64,000 nt of DNA from Aminicenans sp964648465 (GCA_964648465.1 CAZYMU010000009.1:1-64000); one strand, 5' to 3'. Counted from the first letter of the stretch, positions 27,688 to 36,640 are shown. Notes: generated from the sequence alone by a model not told the origin. Numbers and translations are program-made.

Positions 27688-28598
27688 TAAAAAAGGGCTT
27701 AATTTTAGCATTTATGACAACTGTTTTCAGTTTAAGTTCATTTGCTCAGGTCCATGGAAAAATTGAAGGAATTGTCAGAGACAGTAAGAAAAACCCTCTG
27801 GAAAAAGTCACAGTCGTCATTATCTCTACAAAAACATCAGCAAAAAGATTTAACACTTCAACAAATAAACAGGGTAAATTCGCTCAAATCGGAATCTGGC
27901 CGGGATATTATCAAGTTAATTTCAAGAAAAAAGGTTACATCCCTGCATCTTATGAAGTGAAAGTATACATCGCAGAATCGACGAAATTAGATGTCAAAAT
28001 GTTGAAAGCCGAGAAGGCTATAGAAAAAGCCCTTTCTGATGCTGATAGCTTATTTCTCAGAGGGTATATGCTGTACGAACAACAAAAATATGAGGAAGCA
28101 GTAAAATCTTATGAAGAAGCAGTAAAACTCAACTCATCAAATTGGGGTTATCACTTTAACCTGGGACTAGCTTATAAAAAAATGAAAGAAAACGAGGAAG
28201 CCATGTCTGCCTTCAGAAAGGCTGTAGAATTAAATCCAGAAAGTTACAGCAGCAATAAAGAACTGGGCGAGGCGCTTGGCAGAGCCAAAAAATTTGAAGA
28301 GGCAGAAAAATATTATATGAAAGCAGTCGAACTCAATCAGGATGATCATGATACTTATTATAATTTAGGACTTGTTTTAATCGCACTGGGTGAAAGTGAA
28401 AAAGCCCTGGAAGCTTTTCTTAGGGCCACAGACCTTAAAAAAGATTATGCAGAAGCATATTATGAGATTGGTACAATTTATATCAGGCAAAATAACATTG
28501 ATGAGGCTGTTAAAAATCTGGAAAAATTCCTGGAGCTTGCTCCTGAGCATGAAAAAGCTGACACAGCCAGACAAATGCTTGATTATTTGAAGAAATAG
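27684..28598 (+). CDS. Secreted protein with carboxypeptidase-regulatory domain and TPR repeats
   Basis: 304 residues. Signal peptide (to about A21), a CarboxypepD_reg-like beta sandwich (about 24-105; GKIEGIVRDSKKNPLEKVTVVII), a short linker, then about six TPR units (about 118-300; YEEAVKSYEEAVKLNSSNWGYHFNLGLAYKKM and following). Probably periplasmic and protein-binding. Four-base overlap with the GWxTD gene indicates a joint function, not known. Confidence 0.8.
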   Translation: MIKKGLILAFMTTVFSLSSFAQVHGKIEGIVRDSKKNPLEKVTVVIISTKTSAKRFNTSTNKQGKFAQIGIWPGYYQVNFKKKGYIPASYEVKVYIAESTKLDVKMLKAEKAIEKALSDADSLFLRGYMLYEQQKYEEAVKSYEEAVKLNSSNWGYHFNLGLAYKKMKENEEAMSAFRKAVELNPESYSSNKELGEALGRAKKFEEAEKYYMKAVELNQDDHDTYYNLGLVLIALGESEKALEAFLRATDLKKDYAEAYYEIGTIYIRQNNIDEAVKNLEKFLELAPEHEKADTARQMLDYLKK

Positions 28599-28980
28599 AA
28601 TAACATTAGTCATTTTTTGAGGATATAAAAATCAAAAGTAAATATTTTTAACCGCTGCTTGAACAAACAGAAATAAGATGATAAAAAGACTTCTCTAACC
28701 TGGATTATTCACGAGTCGAGGTTGCTGCAGATGCGAGGCACAGGGTATGCAGCTGTGGTTCTCCACCGCAAATGCTCTGTAACGAAGCAGATGCAGTAAG
28801 ATCGGCTCGCCTGAAAGGTAAAGAATGCCGATATAGAGGAAAAGAATTGCATGGGAAAAGAGTTGAATGTTATGCTGAAGGAAATATCAACGTAACTGGC
28901 AGATATAATGGAAAATAAATATCGGTGTCGGCATAATTTATGAATAATTCAGGCTAATTAAAGAACTAAAGAAAAAAGTC
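28599..28980. other. Intergenic region holding a MITE-like element
   Basis: 382 bases without a supportable coding region. Most of it (28699-28953) is the repeat element listed separately. No convincing terminator follows the TPR gene. Confidence 0.6.
28699..28953. mobile_element. MITE-like element with 13-bp inverted ends and CTAA duplication
   Basis: A 255-base element. Its ends are CCTGGATTATTCA (28699-28711) and TGAATAATTCAGG (28941-28953), inverted repeats with one mismatch. CTAA flanks both sides (28695-28698 and 28954-28957), a four-base target duplication. No transposase is encoded. The interior begins with an imperfect hairpin (28725-28796): outer arms CTGCAGATGC/GCAGATGCAG and inner arms ACAGGGTAT/ATGCTCTGT. 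A related copy lies at 39972-40300. TTAA-type four-base duplications are known for the IS1380 family; that link is a guess. Confidence 0.65.
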
Positions 28981-29649
28981 ATGAATCATCTTAATTCTCA
29001 AGAAAAAAAGAAGGTTTCTCCAAAAAAAAGATCAATCATATTTGCTCTTGAAATAACTCTGATAATCGTATTACTTGTGCTGTGGTTTAGCTTGAGCTCT
29101 TTTCAGAAAAGTAAAAGTCTAATAGTGCTTTTTTTATATAGTTTTCCCTCCCAGTTTTTGATTTCAATAGTACCACACGAACCTGTTCTGCTTTATTTCG
29201 GCAAGTTCTACCCACCGATAACCGTTGCTCTGGTTGCTGTCGCAGGAACCATAATTACTGAAGCACTTAATTATTCTGTATTCAAATTCGTCACAGATTT
29301 TAAGCTCTTTAAGAAAAGCCTTCAAAAAAAGACAGTCAGCAGAATTGTAGACCTATTCAATAAAGCTCCTTTTACTGCCATTTGGATTGCAGGTTTAACA
29401 CCTATTCCTTTCTACCCAATCCGATTCCTGGTTGTCCTTGCTCATTACTCCTTGATAAAATACCTTCTTGCTGTTTTTCTATCCAGGCTGCCTCGTTTTT
29501 TTATCCTCGCATTAATCGGCTATGCTATTAAAATTCCAGACTATTTGTTGATTGTACTTTTTGTTGTCCTGATCATCTTGATTTATATTCCTGTGTTACG
29601 AAATCTTATAAAAAAGAGGAAAAATAAAAACAGAGGGGATATGGATTAA
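28981..29649 (+). CDS. VTT-domain (DedA/SNARE-associated-like) membrane protein
   Basis: 222 residues with a basic N-terminus, then about five hydrophobic helices. The segment GKFYPPITVALVAVAGTIITEALNYSVFKF and the later PIPFYPIRFLVVLAHYSLIKYLLAVFLSRLPRFF resemble VTT (YqaA/DedA-like) proteins, which include lipid scramblases and transporters. Function here unknown. Its stop overlaps the stop of the convergent MFS gene by four bases. Confidence 0.6.
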   Translation: MNHLNSQEKKKVSPKKRSIIFALEITLIIVLLVLWFSLSSFQKSKSLIVLFLYSFPSQFLISIVPHEPVLLYFGKFYPPITVALVAVAGTIITEALNYSVFKFVTDFKLFKKSLQKKTVSRIVDLFNKAPFTAIWIAGLTPIPFYPIRFLVVLAHYSLIKYLLAVFLSRLPRFFILALIGYAIKIPDYLLIVLFVVLIILIYIPVLRNLIKKRKNKNRGDMD

Positions 29650-30887
29650 ACTGCCTTTTCCAAACCATACCCACCTTTTTTTTCAAGCATTTTCAACCAT
29701 ATTGCAAAAATCAACCCAAGAACACCCAATATTGCAAACACTATCATTGCAGGGTTATAACTTCCCATCTTATCCCTGATTAAGCCAGCTACGAGCGGAA
29801 AGGCAAACAGCCCCACATTTTGAACCATGGCAATAACTCCATAAGCAACCCCAAGCTGCTTTTCTTTGACTATAAGCGGAAGTGCTGGCCATAATGCTGC
29901 CGGGACCAGCGAAAAGGACAGCCCCAAAACAACCATCGGTATCCATGGGTTAATATTCGTATATGCCATAGAAATATGACATGGTATCATAGCTATGGAG
30001 CCAATAATCATGAGTGTTGCCCGCTTTCCTATACGGTCAATTACTGCTCCAAAAATCCATGTAACAAACATCGAAACAAGAATAAGTGTCCCTGCCAATC
30101 TACCGGCAGCAATGTTACTCAAACTGTAACGTTCTGTAAAAAAATCCGTTGCACATGCTTGAAATGGAAAAATTGCAGAATAATAAGTAACACATAGCAA
30201 ACTGATCACCCAGAAGGATAAAGGCAGCCTGAGTGCATCTCGCAACTTGAAATTAGCTCCAGTTTCTTCAACAAAAGAGACATAGTTTTTCTTTTCCCCA
30301 TAACGGTCTAAAAAGCCATAAACAACTGTCACCAGCAGCCCCACAAGATTTATCCCCGCTACAAACCAAAGTGCATTACTTAAAGTGAAATTTTCAGCCA
30401 TCCACGGCAGTCCGAAAAATGCGATATAAGTTCCGGCACGGCATAGAAAGAGATTTATGCCAAAAGCCAATGCTAATCCTTTATCCTTAAACCATTTTGC
30501 CATTACCTTATTCATGACAACATAATAACACTCTGCACCGATTCCAAATAAGAACCTTCCAGACAACATAATAGTGAAATTTCGACTCGCTGTTAGCACA
30601 ACACCGACTGAAAAAAGAGCGGCAAACACAATCGCTGCCTTCCTAACACCAAGTTTATCGGCAAGAACACCACCTAAAACCACAAAAAGGATAACCGGTA
30701 TAGAATAAATGCTATAGAGCCAGTAGACTTGAGTCGAAGATAAATTTAACTCAGCCTTTAAAAGAGGCGTTAAAGGCCCTATGCAGTCATAAGCAAAATA
30801 GCTGGCCATTGCAGCTAGACTAATCATTAAAAGCGCTAAATAGCCAAACACATAAGCCTTGACCAAAGACACTTTTTTAATACCCAC
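29646..30887 (-). CDS. MFS transporter
   Basis: 413 residues with twelve predicted helices in two halves. The loop 2-3 motif is GGVLADKLGVRKA, and the matching loop in the second half is GAVIDRIGKRA, both typical of the major facilitator superfamily. The architecture resembles nitrate/oxalate-formate-like or general permeases; the substrate cannot be told. Convergent with the VTT gene. Confidence 0.85.
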   Translation of the reverse strand: MGIKKVSLVKAYVFGYLALLMISLAAMASYFAYDCIGPLTPLLKAELNLSSTQVYWLYSIYSIPVILFVVLGGVLADKLGVRKAAIVFAALFSVGVVLTASRNFTIMLSGRFLFGIGAECYYVVMNKVMAKWFKDKGLALAFGINLFLCRAGTYIAFFGLPWMAENFTLSNALWFVAGINLVGLLVTVVYGFLDRYGEKKNYVSFVEETGANFKLRDALRLPLSFWVISLLCVTYYSAIFPFQACATDFFTERYSLSNIAAGRLAGTLILVSMFVTWIFGAVIDRIGKRATLMIIGSIAMIPCHISMAYTNINPWIPMVVLGLSFSLVPAALWPALPLIVKEKQLGVAYGVIAMVQNVGLFAFPLVAGLIRDKMGSYNPAMIVFAILGVLGLIFAIWLKMLEKKGGYGLEKAV

Positions 30888-31032
30888 CGGTCCTCCTTCT
30901 TAATTTATTTTTTTTCCTCAATACATGAGGAAAAAATCAGATTCATAAGAATTAGTAATTAATAAGAAGCATAATATAAATCAAGAAACTTTACTGAAAA
31001 ACATACAAAGAAAATCTGTCTATAAATAAATT

Positions 31033-31956
31033 TCAGACCGAAACAACCAGTTGTAAAGCATGTACAGCAGAGGAATGGAAAGTACGACCTGCAAGCTTCA
31101 TTACATTTGAAATAGAGTTGTACTCTTCTTTTCCCTGAAAAGGTGGCGCATTTGTCTCAATCTTGTCGTAAATATTCGCGAGAGCAATAATACTGCTCCC
31201 GATTGGAACTTCCTCCAGATTCTTATCAAGTATATCTGCCTCTTCAATATAGAAACAGAAAAAGTTAGTAAGAAGGGGTTCTACTTCCTTTAAAAGAGCA
31301 ACCGTCGCTTTTAGCATTACCTTTTCTCTATCATTAAGGGGTGATTCTGCGATTTTCGGGCCTGTTTCCAAAAATTCTGTCACTTCCTCAAAAAGATGAA
31401 TATTTGAGAGTAAATTTCCAGCCTCAGCAAGAAGGGCAGCTGATTTTATATTTTCTACTTCTCTTCTATCCAGCCCTACGGTAGCAGCAATTTTTCCAGC
31501 CAAGAGAGATACCCTTAAAGAATATGGCTTCATTTCATCGGCACACTCAAGATATTTAAAAAGGATCTCAGTCACTCCAATATAAGCTCTCCTCAAGTTA
31601 GCAATCTTGCTTTCCCTCTGCTCAGAAGCTCCTCCAATGACCGCTGCTATTAAAATCAAGAAGCCTCCCCAACTAATAAGATTGATTATTTCATCTAATG
31701 ATAAAATCTCATTGCTTCCAGTAACCAGATGTACAAAGAGAAGATAAAGAATAACCAAGAGAATACAAAAAAAACTTATCAATACTGCTCTTTTTCTGCC
31801 GAGAAAATACCCGGAAAGTATAACAGGGAGGAAAAAGAAGTTGAGAAAAGAAAATTTATAATGGACAAGAAAAGCAATGGCGATTGCGCCCAAAAAAACG
31901 AGAGTAATTAGAGAACCCTCAAAATGATCCATCACAAAGTTCTTGATTTTCATCAT
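31033..31956 (-). CDS. Membrane protein with degenerate HD-GYP-like domain
   Basis: 307 residues. Four helices (about 8-125) precede a cytoplasmic helical domain that lines up with HD-GYP proteins: YSLRVSLLAGKIAATVGLDRREVENIKSAALLAEAGNL against the family pattern HSxRVAxLA...LHDIGK, and IGSSIIALANIYDKIETNAPP against IGARILAVADVYDAxTSDRPY. The metal ligands are lost (H to Y, HD to AE), and the GYP loop is absent. Hence no phosphodiesterase activity is expected; a binding or sensory role is possible. Start ATG 31956 has AGAGG upstream. Confidence 0.6.
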   Translation of the reverse strand: MMKIKNFVMDHFEGSLITLVFLGAIAIAFLVHYKFSFLNFFFLPVILSGYFLGRKRAVLISFFCILLVILYLLFVHLVTGSNEILSLDEIINLISWGGFLILIAAVIGGASEQRESKIANLRRAYIGVTEILFKYLECADEMKPYSLRVSLLAGKIAATVGLDRREVENIKSAALLAEAGNLLSNIHLFEEVTEFLETGPKIAESPLNDREKVMLKATVALLKEVEPLLTNFFCFYIEEADILDKNLEEVPIGSSIIALANIYDKIETNAPPFQGKEEYNSISNVMKLAGRTFHSSAVHALQLVVSV

Positions 31957-32105
31957 TCTTTTTCCTCTTCTAAAATCCATTCCCCCCTCTTTTTTGTCAA
32001 ACTATAAATAATAAATATTGGTTCAAACATTAAATTCATAATATTCGATAAATTTATATCACCCAAAAAGAGTTTAGTCAACATTACCCCTTGAAGCTGA
32101 TGGGT

Positions 32106-32528
32106 TTAATATTTACCGGTACTTCCAAAGCCTCTCTCGCCGCGGTAAGTCTCATCAAGCTTCTCTGTCTCGACGACTTCCACCTCAGCAACCGGTTGGA
32201 TCAGGAGTTGAGCAATTTTCATTCCTTTCTCAACCGTAAAAGATTTCTCTCCTAGATTCATCATTACAACTTTAACCTCACCTCTATAACCTGAATCAAT
32301 CACTCCTGCCAGCTTATGAACACCTTTTAACGAAACTCCACTCTTATCCCAGATCACTCCCACATATCCTTCAGGAATAGCAATTTTGATCCCTGTAGAA
32401 ACAGACACAGCTGAATTTTTCCTTAAGACGGTATCCATCGAGGAGAATAGATCCAATCCTGCATCTCCCTTGTGCCCATAAAAAGGAAGCTTTGAATCTT
32501 TGTTAATTCTTTTGACTTTAAGTTTCAT
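32106..32528 (-). CDS. dut: Deoxyuridine 5'-triphosphate nucleotidohydrolase
   Basis: 140 residues with all five trimeric dUTPase motifs: DAGLDLFS, DKSGVSLKG, GVIDSGYRGEVKVVMMN, KIAQLLIQP and RGERGFGSTGKY. It hydrolyses dUTP to dUMP, keeping uracil out of DNA and supplying the dTMP pathway. Three bases follow nrdG, so it is the last gene of the nucleotide operon nrdD-grx-nrdG-dut. Confidence 0.95.
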   Translation of the reverse strand: MKLKVKRINKDSKLPFYGHKGDAGLDLFSSMDTVLRKNSAVSVSTGIKIAIPEGYVGVIWDKSGVSLKGVHKLAGVIDSGYRGEVKVVMMNLGEKSFTVEKGMKIAQLLIQPVAEVEVVETEKLDETYRGERGFGSTGKY

Positions 32529-32531
32529 TCT

Positions 32532-33230
32532 TCAGACTCCCTCGATTTTAACCTCTGAAAAAAATGGTTCTGCAATTCCTGCAAACTCTTTAATCTCTTT
32601 CTCTCCATAGGGTTTTCTATGTTGAAATTCATTATCTATAGTATTCTTCGGCTGGAACTGCTGAATCTGATAGATTCCCGGACATGTTAGCATCTTGCTA
32701 ATTCTTTCTATATCCCCTTTGGAAATCATGCCAGGAACAACAGTTGTACGGAAAATAAAGTCCAGGCCTGAGCTCTTAATAATGTCAATACTCTTTTGGA
32801 TATCTTCTTTATTTACACTTGACCTAGTTACTTCTCTGTACTTTTCTAAAGGAGCTTTAACATCCATAGCTATATAATCAACAAGTTTATTCCTGATTAA
32901 ATCTTTAAGCCTTAAAGGAAAAGAACCATTTGTGTCGACTTTCACTAAAAAATGCCTCTCCTTAATTAGATGAAGAAAATCCTCTAAACCATCATGAATC
33001 AGGGGTTCCCCACCGGTAATACATATCCCATCAAGCCAGTTTTTTCTTGAATCAATATAACTAAGAAAATAATCCATCGGGATAGTTGGGAGCGTTTCCG
33101 GCCTTAAAACAAGGTCCGCATTATGACAGAAAGGGCATCTGAAATTGCAACCTCCCAGAAACACAGTAGAAGAGATAAAGCCTGGGAAGTCTTTAGGGGC
33201 AAATTTTTCTAAGCCTTTGATTTCAACCAC
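32532..33230 (-). CDS. nrdG: Anaerobic ribonucleotide reductase activating protein (radical SAM)
   Basis: 232 residues. The radical SAM cluster motif is CNFRCPFCHN (CxxxCxxC), followed by ICITGGEPLIHDGLEDFLHLI. It generates the glycyl radical on NrdD. The longer form with the TIM-barrel C-terminal part is typical of class III systems outside enterobacteria. Start is GTG at 33230, inside the end of the glutaredoxin-like gene (22-base overlap), with GGAG about 12 bases upstream. Confidence 0.92.
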   Translation of the reverse strand: MVEIKGLEKFAPKDFPGFISSTVFLGGCNFRCPFCHNADLVLRPETLPTIPMDYFLSYIDSRKNWLDGICITGGEPLIHDGLEDFLHLIKERHFLVKVDTNGSFPLRLKDLIRNKLVDYIAMDVKAPLEKYREVTRSSVNKEDIQKSIDIIKSSGLDFIFRTTVVPGMISKGDIERISKMLTCPGIYQIQQFQPKNTIDNEFQHRKPYGEKEIKEFAGIAEPFFSEVKIEGV

Positions 33231-33481
33231 TTCTCCAGCTCCTCCCGATTATTCAGCACTGCTACAACTTCTTCTCCATCCTGAAGTACTAATGTGGGAA
33301 TAATAATCACTCCTTTAATATCTCGCTTAATCACTTTAATAAATTCTCTGATTTTCAACTTGCTCTCTTTCAATATCAGGTTATATTCCTCACCATCAAT
33401 ATCCGTTTCCTTCAAGCACTGTTTGAGCCTGTCACATTCAGCACAATTTGGATAGGAAAAAAGCATATATTTTATTGTCAT
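33209..33481 (-). CDS. Glutaredoxin/NrdH-like thiol protein
   Basis: 90 residues with a thioredoxin-like fold start (MTIKYMLFSYPNCAECDRLKQCL) containing a CAEC redox pair and the cis-proline segment IIPTLVLQDGEEV. Encoded between nrdD and nrdG, it probably reduces NrdD or a partner. Some NrdD classes use a thioredoxin/glutaredoxin instead of formate as reductant; assignment here is by position. Confidence 0.75.
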   Translation of the reverse strand: MTIKYMLFSYPNCAECDRLKQCLKETDIDGEEYNLILKESKLKIREFIKVIKRDIKGVIIIPTLVLQDGEEVVAVLNNREELEKWLKSKA

Positions 33482-33487
33482 AAAATG

Positions 33488-35560
33488 TTAATTTACAACT
33501 TCGTAAGGTGCTCGTTCTTTGAATTCCTGCTGCTTCCCATCGTTCCATGTGGAGACTGGCCTCAAATAACCCACTATCCTCGAATAAACCTCAGTTTTTT
33601 TGCCGCAGTCAGGACATTCATAAACTTCTCCCCTGATATATCCGTGGCTTGGACAAACGCTAAAAGTAGGAGTAACGCTGAAATATGGCACTTCTGTTTC
33701 AGAAATTTTCTTAACTAGCTTCTTACATGTTTCTTTTTCGATAGATTCAGGAAGGAAAGCATGAAATATAGTTCCTCCCGTATACATGGGCTGGATATGT
33801 TTTTGATGTTCCAGGGCATCAAAAATATCACGTGTAGCATCAACATTGAGCTGAGTGGAATTTGTGAGATATGGATACTTGTCTGTTCCCGATGTTATAA
33901 TCCGATTGTATTTCTGCTTGTCCAGCCTTGCCAGCCGGTATGAAGTCGATTCTGCCGGGGTTGCTTCCAGATTATAAAGATTCCCTGTCTCTTCTTGAAA
34001 TTGCCTGATTGTCTCTTTCATAAATTCAAGGACTTTAACTGTGAATTCCTTCCCTTCCGGAGTACCGATTCCTCTGCCAAGAAAATTCATACAGGTTTCA
34101 TGCATTCCCAGCAGTCCAATCGTAGAAAAATGATTGTCGAAATGGCCGAGGTATTCCAGCGTGTAAGGCATAAGCCCCTTGTTCATCATATTGTTAACAA
34201 CTTTTCGCTTGGTTTCGAGAGCTTCCTTTGCTAAAACCATTACATCTTTCAACAGAGAAAAAAACTCTATTTCGTTTCCAGCTTCGTATCCAATTCTATT
34301 CAGGTTTACAGTTACAACCCCAATAGAACCCGTAGAATCTCCAGGGCCCCACATGCTCCCAGGTCTTCTAATAAGCTCCCTCTGGTCAAGATTTAATCGG
34401 CAGCACATTGCACGTATATCGCCAGGGTCAAGATTTGTCCCGATGTAATTTTGAAAATATGGGATTCCATACTTAGCGGTTACATTAAAAAGCAAATCGG
34501 CATTTGAAGAATTCCAATCAAAGTCCCTGGTTAGATTATAAGTAGGAATCGGAAATGTAAAAACACGTCCTTTCTGATCTCCTTCGATCATCAGCTCCAG
34601 GAAAGCTTTGTTGATCATATCCATTTCACCCTGGCATTCTCCATATGTAAAACTCCTCTCTTCTCCACCAACAATAACACGTCTTTCCTTCATGTCCTTC
34701 GGAACAGTCCAATCAAAAGTCAGGTTGGAGAAAGGTGTCTGCCATCCCCATCGAGAAGGAACATTAAGCCCGAAAATGAGCTTCTGAATATCCTGCTTTA
34801 CATTTTCATAGTCAAGGTTATCTGTTCTTATAAAAGGGGCCAAAAAAGTATCCACGCTGGAAAACGCCTGAGCTCCGGCAAATTCTCCCTGCATTGTCCC
34901 GATGAAATTCACCATGTGAAGAGTTGCTGTTTCTAGATGCTTAGCTGGAAAAGAATGAACCTGGTTGGGAACATGTCCGAATCCTTTCTTGAGCAGGTTC
35001 TCAAGAGACCATCCTGCACAGTAACCCACAATAGGATATGAGAGGTCATGTATATGAAGGGCCCCCTCGTCATGAGCTTTCTTAATATTCTCTGAATAAA
35101 GCTGATTAAGGGCAAAATTCGCTAAAACTTCCCCCGCTACCCTGGCATTTAATCCCGAAAAACTCGTTACGCCCTCGTTGGAGTTTTCTTTTACTTTCCA
35201 ATCCCTATCATTTATATAGTCTTTTATCAACCTTTCCAGGTTAATACCAATTTCCTTGGCTTCCCGAATATCTTTATGCCTGTTCCTGTAAAGAATGTAT
35301 GACTTTGCAATATCATGATATCCCTGTTTCATGAGAACCATCTCTACAATATCCTGAATCTGTTCCACTGAAGGAATGGTATAACCTGCAAATTTATCTT
35401 CCAACATGAAAGTCGCGATATCTGATATATTCTTGGCTATCTGTTTGTCTGATAAGCCTTTAGCTTGCATTGCATTGTAAATAGCATTCGTAATCTTGTC
35501 CTGGACAAAATCCGTGACTACACCATCTCTTTTCTTGATTCTAGAAACAGTCCTATTCAT
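33488..35560 (-). CDS. nrdD: Anaerobic ribonucleoside-triphosphate reductase
   Basis: 690 residues: an N-terminal ATP-cone (about 1-95; VSRIKKRDGVVTDFVQDKITNAIYNA), the ten-stranded barrel core with finger-loop cysteine in RAMCCRLNL, a zinc site (CPSHGYIRGEVYECPDCGKK) and the glycyl radical region RIVGYLRPVSTWNDGK near the C-terminus. It reduces NTPs to dNTPs without oxygen. Full length for the family. Two NrdR-type boxes lie 114-161 bases upstream. Confidence 0.95.
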   Translation of the reverse strand: MNRTVSRIKKRDGVVTDFVQDKITNAIYNAMQAKGLSDKQIAKNISDIATFMLEDKFAGYTIPSVEQIQDIVEMVLMKQGYHDIAKSYILYRNRHKDIREAKEIGINLERLIKDYINDRDWKVKENSNEGVTSFSGLNARVAGEVLANFALNQLYSENIKKAHDEGALHIHDLSYPIVGYCAGWSLENLLKKGFGHVPNQVHSFPAKHLETATLHMVNFIGTMQGEFAGAQAFSSVDTFLAPFIRTDNLDYENVKQDIQKLIFGLNVPSRWGWQTPFSNLTFDWTVPKDMKERRVIVGGEERSFTYGECQGEMDMINKAFLELMIEGDQKGRVFTFPIPTYNLTRDFDWNSSNADLLFNVTAKYGIPYFQNYIGTNLDPGDIRAMCCRLNLDQRELIRRPGSMWGPGDSTGSIGVVTVNLNRIGYEAGNEIEFFSLLKDVMVLAKEALETKRKVVNNMMNKGLMPYTLEYLGHFDNHFSTIGLLGMHETCMNFLGRGIGTPEGKEFTVKVLEFMKETIRQFQEETGNLYNLEATPAESTSYRLARLDKQKYNRIITSGTDKYPYLTNSTQLNVDATRDIFDALEHQKHIQPMYTGGTIFHAFLPESIEKETCKKLVKKISETEVPYFSVTPTFSVCPSHGYIRGEVYECPDCGKKTEVYSRIVGYLRPVSTWNDGKQQEFKERAPYEVVN

Positions 35561-35673
35561 TTAAGACCTCCTTTTTCAATTAAAAGCGCCTTATTCAAAC
35601 AATAAAAGTAACATTCTATCCATAAGGACTTTCTCTTTAGCTTTTCTCGAAAGAGAATACAAATACCGCGAAA

Positions 35674-35689
35674 TCACCACATCTTGTAT
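35674..35689 (-). promoter_or_regulatory. NrdR box, distal
   Basis: Plus strand TCACCACATCTTGTAT, an imperfect copy of the NrdR pattern (near ACACWATATWTWGTGT). It lies 32 bases start-to-start from the better box at 35706, i.e. three helical turns, the known arrangement for NrdR. Confidence 0.6.
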
Positions 35690-35705
35690 ATTAAAAAGAT
35701 TCCTA

Positions 35706-35721
35706 ACACTAAATGTTGTGT
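35706..35721 (-). promoter_or_regulatory. NrdR box, proximal match
   Basis: Plus strand ACACTAAATGTTGTGT, a near-palindrome with perfect ACAC/GTGT arms, matching the NrdR operator. Sixteen bases separate it from the second box. Repression of the nrdD operon by NrdR is inferred; nrdR itself is not in the window. Confidence 0.75.
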
Positions 35722-35810
35722 TTGTGCTATTAAATCTATATCCAATTTTTCAGCTTGTCAAGCTCTTTTTTCATTTTCTTTTATTTTATTTAATTTCTCC
35801 AAATTATAAG

Positions 35811-35835
35811 CTGAATTATTCATGAAAACTGCCGC
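35811..35835. repeat. Solo repeat end CTGAATTATTCATGAAAAC
   Basis: CTGAATTATTCATGAAAACT followed by GCC; shares about 21 of 23 bases with the copy at 41148-41170. Only one end is recognisable and the first C of the usual CCTG is replaced by G. Confidence 0.5.
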
Positions 35836-35958
35836 TAAATTTGAGGGGATGTTTGCACTCAACTAAGATTCCTAACACAATTGGACAAAAATCGAATATG
35901 AAATCTTTTAATAATCTAGGTATTATAAAAAAAGAATTCCGGCACAGCAGATTGTTTA

Positions 35959-36570
35959 TCAATCAGACATAGAAATACCATATTTTTCGAGTTCTGCCTC
36001 AAGGTTAGTTTCCGGGTCAAAAAGAATGGCATTCAATCCAATATTCAATGCAGCCTCGACATTTTCTTCTCTGTCATCAATAAAGATACACTCCCATACC
36101 TCAGCTTTTGCCTTTTCTATAGCTTGCCAGTATATCTGTAGATGAGGTTTAACATAACCGGCCTCATACGATAGAATATATTCATCGAAAATTAGGAGTT
36201 CGGGAAATTTTTTTCTAATAAATCCAAACCGCATAACGTCTGTATTTGAAAGTAAAACAAGCCTGCATTTCGACTTAAGCTTTTTTAAGATCTTAAATAC
36301 AGGCATATTATGAGAAAAAACATCATTATAGATAGAGAAAAATGTATTATGATCTATTTCGGCTTTAAGACTCTTAATAGATTCTTGGAAAAAATTCTCA
36401 GGAGTTATCTTTCCAGTGTCAAAAGAGTGAACAAGCTCGTGGTTTGCCAAAGCTATTTCTGCAATCTGGTCCGCAGAAAACGGACTGTATTTTGCTATCT
36501 TACAAAAAAAAATACTATTATCGAAAAATACAAGGACCCCCCCTAAATCGGATATTATGCTCTTTATCAT
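35959..36570 (-). CDS. HAD-superfamily hydrolase (subfamily IA)
   Basis: 203 residues. Motif I is IISDLGGVLVFFD, in which the second Asp of the usual DxD is replaced by Gly as in many YihX-type proteins. Motif II is VLLSNTD, the lysine is in YEAGYVKPHLQIY and motif III is CIFIDDREENVEAA. A sugar- or nucleotide-phosphate phosphatase or dehalogenase-like enzyme; substrate unknown. Stands alone. Confidence 0.82.
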   Translation of the reverse strand: MIKSIISDLGGVLVFFDNSIFFCKIAKYSPFSADQIAEIALANHELVHSFDTGKITPENFFQESIKSLKAEIDHNTFFSIYNDVFSHNMPVFKILKKLKSKCRLVLLSNTDVMRFGFIRKKFPELLIFDEYILSYEAGYVKPHLQIYWQAIEKAKAEVWECIFIDDREENVEAALNIGLNAILFDPETNLEAELEKYGISMSD

Positions 36571-36640
36571 AGAAACATTTTCATTCTGAAAAACCCCTTA
36601 TCTTAGTTTGGAAAATTATGCCTTAAATTAAGGCTTTGGT

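Larger units (their letters stand above)
35561..35958. other. Intergenic region upstream of nrdD
   Basis: 398 bases. Besides the two NrdR boxes it contains a solo end of the dispersed repeat (35811-35835) and a direct repeat AAGATTCCTAACAC (35697-35710 and around 35864-35877). No coding region is supported. Confidence 0.6.

Noticed and set aside
35697..35877. Direct repeat AAGATTCCTAACAC, 167 bases apart, upstream of nrdD as an operator pair.
   Set aside because: Only one copy lies near the NrdR boxes and the other has no ACAC/GTGT arms; too little to claim function.
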